DNA of 64,000 bases, taken from assembly GCF_029542205.1 (NCBI RefSeq), contig NZ_CP113783.1, positions 1,541,001 through 1,605,000 on the forward strand, read 5' to 3'. Origin of the DNA: Pseudoxanthomonas sp. SE1. GTDB taxonomy: Bacteria; Pseudomonadota; Gammaproteobacteria; Xanthomonadales; Xanthomonadaceae. The notes beneath the pieces are model-generated. The model was not told the origin of the DNA, made no database searches, and saw nothing but the letters and a program-made list of their open reading frames with translations. Below are positions 61,058 to 64,000 of this stretch, piece after piece. The stretch's first letter is position 1. Each line of letters begins with the position of its first letter. Position numbers and translations under genes: made by a program.

Positions 61058-62161
61058 ATGAACGCCCAGATCCGTCCGACCCCCCGCCGGCCCGGTCCCC
61101 TGAAACGCCTGATCCGGCCGCTGGTCAAGCCGGATGTGTTCGATTTCTGGGCCACCCGCTTGCACCGTACCTGGACCTGGGAGCGCCCGCTGGCCCGGCT
61201 TGTGGGCCGCGAATCCGCCTCCGCGGACGCGGTCACCCTGCTGTTGAAGCCGAATCGCCACTGGGCGGGCCATCGCGCCGGCCAGCATGTGAACCTCGGC
61301 GTCGAGATCGACGGGGTGCGGGTTACCCGCAGTTACAGCCTGACGGCGCCCCCGCGGGCGGACGGGTTGCTGCCCCTGACAGTGAAAGCGATCGAGGGTG
61401 GCAAGGTCAGCCGTTACCTCCACTCCAGGGCCCGCATCGGCGAGATCGTCGAGCTGGGGCAGGCGTTCGGCGACATGACGCTGCCCGCAGCGCCGACCGG
61501 CGCCTACCTGCTGCTCGCCGCCGGCAGCGGCATCACACCGCTCATGGCGCTGGTGCGTGAACTGGCCGGGCAGGGCATGCCGGTCGGACTGACGTTGCTC
61601 TACTGGGTGCGCCGGCGCGAGGAGGCCTGCTTCCTCGACGAACTGCGTGCGCTCGCCGCCGCCCATCCGGGCTTCCGCTTCCGGTTGCTGCTCACGCGCG
61701 AAGCCGCGTCGGCCGACGACGAGGCCGAAGGCCGCATCGATGACGCGGTGCTCTCCGCGCAGGCGGGCGACCCCGCCATGCAACAAGTGGTCGCCTGCGG
61801 CCCTGGCGGTTTCGTCGAAACCGCGCGCGGCCTGCTGGCCTCGCGCGTGGCCTCGTTCCAGGCCGAAGCGTTCACCGCGCCGCCGGCACTCGTCGTGGAC
61901 GAGGGCGAGGTGGACATCCGCCTGCAACGCAGCGGGCGCACGCTGCGTGTGCCGCGCGGCGAATCCCTGCTGGTGGCCCTGGAGCAGCATGGCCTCAAGC
62001 CGCCGTCCGGCTGCCGCATGGGCATCTGCAATACCTGCGCCTGCGGCAAGTCCGCGGGCAGCACGCGCCACCTGCCCAGTGGCGACCTGATGCACGAGCC
62101 CACCCAGGCGTTGAAGCTGTGCATCCACAGCGCCGCCACCGACATCGAGCTGGATCTGTAA
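61058..62161 (+). CDS. Ferredoxin reductase-type oxidoreductase, DesC-like
   Basis: 367 residues from an ATG at 61058; another ATG at 61040 is in frame. FAD-binding RSYSLTAPP (~95-105), the NAD(P)-binding LLLAAGSGITPLMALVRE, and a C-terminal plant-type 2Fe-2S domain with GCRMGICNTC plus a last Cys in LKLCIHSA. It passes electrons from NADPH to the partner desaturase. Its stop codon overlaps the start of the desaturase gene by one base, so the two are made together. Confidence 0.92.
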   Translation: MNAQIRPTPRRPGPLKRLIRPLVKPDVFDFWATRLHRTWTWERPLARLVGRESASADAVTLLLKPNRHWAGHRAGQHVNLGVEIDGVRVTRSYSLTAPPRADGLLPLTVKAIEGGKVSRYLHSRARIGEIVELGQAFGDMTLPAAPTGAYLLLAAGSGITPLMALVRELAGQGMPVGLTLLYWVRRREEACFLDELRALAAAHPGFRFRLLLTREAASADDEAEGRIDDAVLSAQAGDPAMQQVVACGPGGFVETARGLLASRVASFQAEAFTAPPALVVDEGEVDIRLQRSGRTLRVPRGESLLVALEQHGLKPPSGCRMGICNTCACGKSAGSTRHLPSGDLMHEPTQALKLCIHSAATDIELDL

Positions 62162-63321
62162 TGACGACCCTTACCTCCCCCCGCAACCGCAGTCTCACCA
62201 CCGACGAACTGGATCGCTTCGGCGAGGAGCTGGATGCCCTGCGTGCGCGTACCGTGGCCACGCTGGGCCAGCGTGATGCACGCTATATCCGCAACGTGGT
62301 CAAAGCGGTGCGGTACGCCAACCTGACCGGCCGCGTGCTGCTGCTCGCCGCCGCGATCGCCGGTGGCCTCTGGCTGGCCGACAGCGCGGTGGGCTGGCTG
62401 TTCTGGGTGCTGTGGGCGCTGGGCGCACTGTCGCTGGGCCTGGGCAAGATCCTCGACAACATGGAACTGGGCCACAACGTCATCCATGGCCAGTACGACT
62501 GGCTGGGCGACCCGCAGCTCAACGGCAAGACCTACGACTGGGACATCGTTGCCACCAGCGAGAACTGGCGGCACACGCACAATTTCCGTCACCACACGTA
62601 TACCAACGTGCGGGGCATGGACGACGACATCGGCTATGGCCTGCTGCGCATCTTCCCGGAGCAGAAGTGGAAGCCGTTCTACCTGGCGCAGCCGGTGGTC
62701 GCGGTGGTGTTCGCGCTGCTGTTCCAGTGGGGCATCGCCATCCAGGACCTCAAGCTGGGCCGCTGGTGGCACGGCAAGATGACCACCCAGCAGCTGCGCC
62801 GCAAGTCCGCACCGGTGGTGCGCAAGATGGGGCGCCAGCTGGCCAAGGATTACGTGATCTATCCGGCGCTGGCCGGGCCTTTCTTCCTGCCGGTACTGCT
62901 GGGCAACCTGGTGGCCAACGGCCTGCGCAACGTATGGACCTACGTGATCATCTTCTGCGGGCACTTCACCGCCAATGCGGAAACATTCCCCAAGGAATGC
63001 ATCAAGAACGAGTCGCGTGGCCACTGGTACCTGCGCCAGTTGCGTGGTTCGTCCAACCTGCGCGGCGGATTCCTGATCAACGTGCTGTCGGGCAACCTGA
63101 GCCACCAGATCGAGCACCATTTCTTCCCCGACATCCCGGCCAACCGTTACGCCGAGATGGCACGCGAAGTGCGCGCGATCTGCGCCCGCTACGGCCAGCA
63201 CTACAACACCGGCACGCTGCTCACGCAGTTCGGGCAGGTCTGCTGGCGCATCGTGCGGCATGCCTTCCCCAGCCGGCCGCGACGCGCGATGGCGCTGGTC
63301 CAGGCGGAAGCCGTCGCCTAA
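62161..63321 (+). CDS. Acyl-CoA / acyl-lipid delta-9 desaturase, DesB-like
   Basis: 386 residues. Three histidine boxes of membrane di-iron desaturases: H105-x3-H109 (HNVIHG), H140-x3-H144-H145 (HTHNFRHH) and H-x-x-H-H near residue 318 (HQIEHHF). Three or four hydrophobic segments. It introduces a cis double bond into saturated acyl chains, using the DesC-like reductase. Expected to be repressed by the divergent DesT/FabR regulator. Confidence 0.92.
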   Translation: MTTLTSPRNRSLTTDELDRFGEELDALRARTVATLGQRDARYIRNVVKAVRYANLTGRVLLLAAAIAGGLWLADSAVGWLFWVLWALGALSLGLGKILDNMELGHNVIHGQYDWLGDPQLNGKTYDWDIVATSENWRHTHNFRHHTYTNVRGMDDDIGYGLLRIFPEQKWKPFYLAQPVVAVVFALLFQWGIAIQDLKLGRWWHGKMTTQQLRRKSAPVVRKMGRQLAKDYVIYPALAGPFFLPVLLGNLVANGLRNVWTYVIIFCGHFTANAETFPKECIKNESRGHWYLRQLRGSSNLRGGFLINVLSGNLSHQIEHHFFPDIPANRYAEMAREVRAICARYGQHYNTGTLLTQFGQVCWRIVRHAFPSRPRRAMALVQAEAVA

Positions 63322-63324
63322 GGG

Positions 63325-63711
63325 CTACGCGGCGCCGCCCGGTGGTGCCACGGCACGCGCCGCACGCGCGATGTCGCGCCTGAGTCGCCATTCGGCAAAG
63401 AACGAAGCGGCGATCAGGCCCGTACCCAGCAGGCACAGCCACTGGAACCAGGGATTCTCGAAGACCTCGTCGGCCAGGTCGCTGTCCTGCAACTGGAGGC
63501 GCAGCAGGCGTACTTCCGTGGCCAGTGCGTCCGATCCGGATTCGCCACGATGAGCGGCTTCCTCCGCCTGCAACGCCAGGCGCGCCATTGCCGCGTGTCC
63601 TGTGGGGTCAGTGTCTTCACGACGTTCCACCGTGACGACCAGTGCGCTGGTCAGCAGGATCAGCGTGGTGCCCAGGCCACGCAGCAAGGGTGGGAGTGAC
63701 TCATGGATCAT
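63325..63711 (-). CDS. Small inner-membrane protein of unknown function
   Basis: 128 residues with two transmembrane helices (~8-26 and ~90-108) flanking a charged, probably periplasmic or coiled-coil segment (LQAEEAAHRGESGSDALATE). No family recognised. Convergent with the desaturase gene, only 3 bases apart. Upstream of it (63712-63785) nothing else is seen. Confidence 0.7.
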   Translation of the reverse strand: MIHESLPPLLRGLGTTLILLTSALVVTVERREDTDPTGHAAMARLALQAEEAAHRGESGSDALATEVRLLRLQLQDSDLADEVFENPWFQWLCLLGTGLIAASFFAEWRLRRDIARAARAVAPPGGAA

Positions 63712-63785
63712 GCGCGGGCTCCGGCTCTGGTCCGCCGCATCCTAGTCCAAGCAACAAGGGAATGGCGGATGCGATCCGCGCACGG

Positions 63786-64000
63786 TCAATCCAGAAACTG
63801 CAGTCGCGCAAGCTCGGCGTAAAGGCCATCCTGCGCCAGCAGTTCCGCGTGCGTGCCCTGCGCGACGATGCGGCCCCGGTCCATCACCACGATGCGATCG
63901 GCCTTCAACACGGTGGCCAGCCGGTGCGCGATGACCAATGTGGTGCGGCCGTCCATCAACCTTTCCAGCGCCTGCTGCACTGCGCGCTCGCTCTGCGCGT
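63786..64000 (-). CDS. ABC transporter ATP-binding protein, C-terminal fragment
   Basis: The frame is open to the right edge of the window, so only the last ~71 residues are visible. D-loop sequence ([14 protein letters not shown]), the switch histidine in [10 protein letters not shown] and the C-terminal [20 protein letters not shown] are typical of exporter-type half-transporters such as MsbA or lipid/drug exporters. The substrate cannot be told from this part. Confidence 0.85.
   Translation of the reverse strand, partial: AQSERAVQQALERLMDGRTTLVIAHRLATVLKADRIVVMDRGRIVAQGTHAELLAQDGLYAELARLQFLD

Noticed and set aside
1..64000. tRNA, rRNA or riboswitch genes
   Set aside because: I looked for cloverleaf ends, rRNA words and conserved riboswitch cores in the intergenic stretches and saw none; a covariance-model scan would be needed to exclude divergent ones.

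Overview
The window is GC-rich gammaproteobacterial chromosome, most likely from the Xanthomonadaceae (a Pseudoxanthomonas-, Stenotrophomonas- or Lysobacter-like genome). The clearest signs are the block rpoE-rseA-mucD-lepA-lepB-DUF4845-rnc-era-recO followed by rlmD, nagZ, hpt and a methylthioinosine phosphorylase, a DesT/FabR-type regulator divergent from a ferredoxin reductase and a desaturase, and the REP-like palindromes between genes. The taxonomic name is an inference; no rRNA or tRNA gene is present.

Layout. (1) 1-13.6 kb: an array of large secreted DUF11-repeat proteins. Four genes or gene fragments have almost the same 3' module and the same extreme C-terminus. A small secreted protein with a GYW motif lies among them, and a complete IS30-family element (9454-10674) with 25-bp terminal inverted repeats has inserted between two genes. 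(2) 14.0-27.4 kb: two head-to-tail operons plus a divergent XRE-cupin regulator. They encode two secreted serine hydrolases, a DgcA-type epimerase, a POT-family permease, an N-acyl-D-amino-acid deacylase homologue, a TonB-dependent receptor, DgcN (DUF1611) and a YkvI-like permease. The same TTGACA promoter with an overlapping CTGATT...ATCAG dyad precedes both operons. I read this as one regulon for scavenging D-amino-acid-containing peptides or peptidoglycan fragments with conversion of D-glutamate. (3) 27.4-42.3 kb: mixed metabolic and hypothetical genes: topoisomerase IB, two LysR regulators (one divergent from a RidA protein, one from a YcaC-like hydrolase), an M23-type protein, another serine hydrolase, an esterase, a GNAT acetyltransferase and a fatty-acid oxidation enzyme. 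(4) 42.4-56.7 kb: the housekeeping block listed above, a receiver-Hpt protein, a CYTH protein and a cold-shock protein. (5) 56.8-64 kb: an FAD monooxygenase, an AidB-like acyl-CoA dehydrogenase, an L,D-transpeptidase, the desT-desC-desB-like unit, a small membrane protein and the 3' end of an ABC exporter gene.

The strongest candidate for an undescribed system is region 2. The pieces belong to known families, but their assembly into one regulon under a shared operator, the loss of the usual metal-ligand histidines in the deacylase, and the altered proton-coupling motif in the POT permease are worth testing. Region 1 is a second candidate: a homogenising family of surface or secreted repeat proteins disturbed by an insertion sequence.
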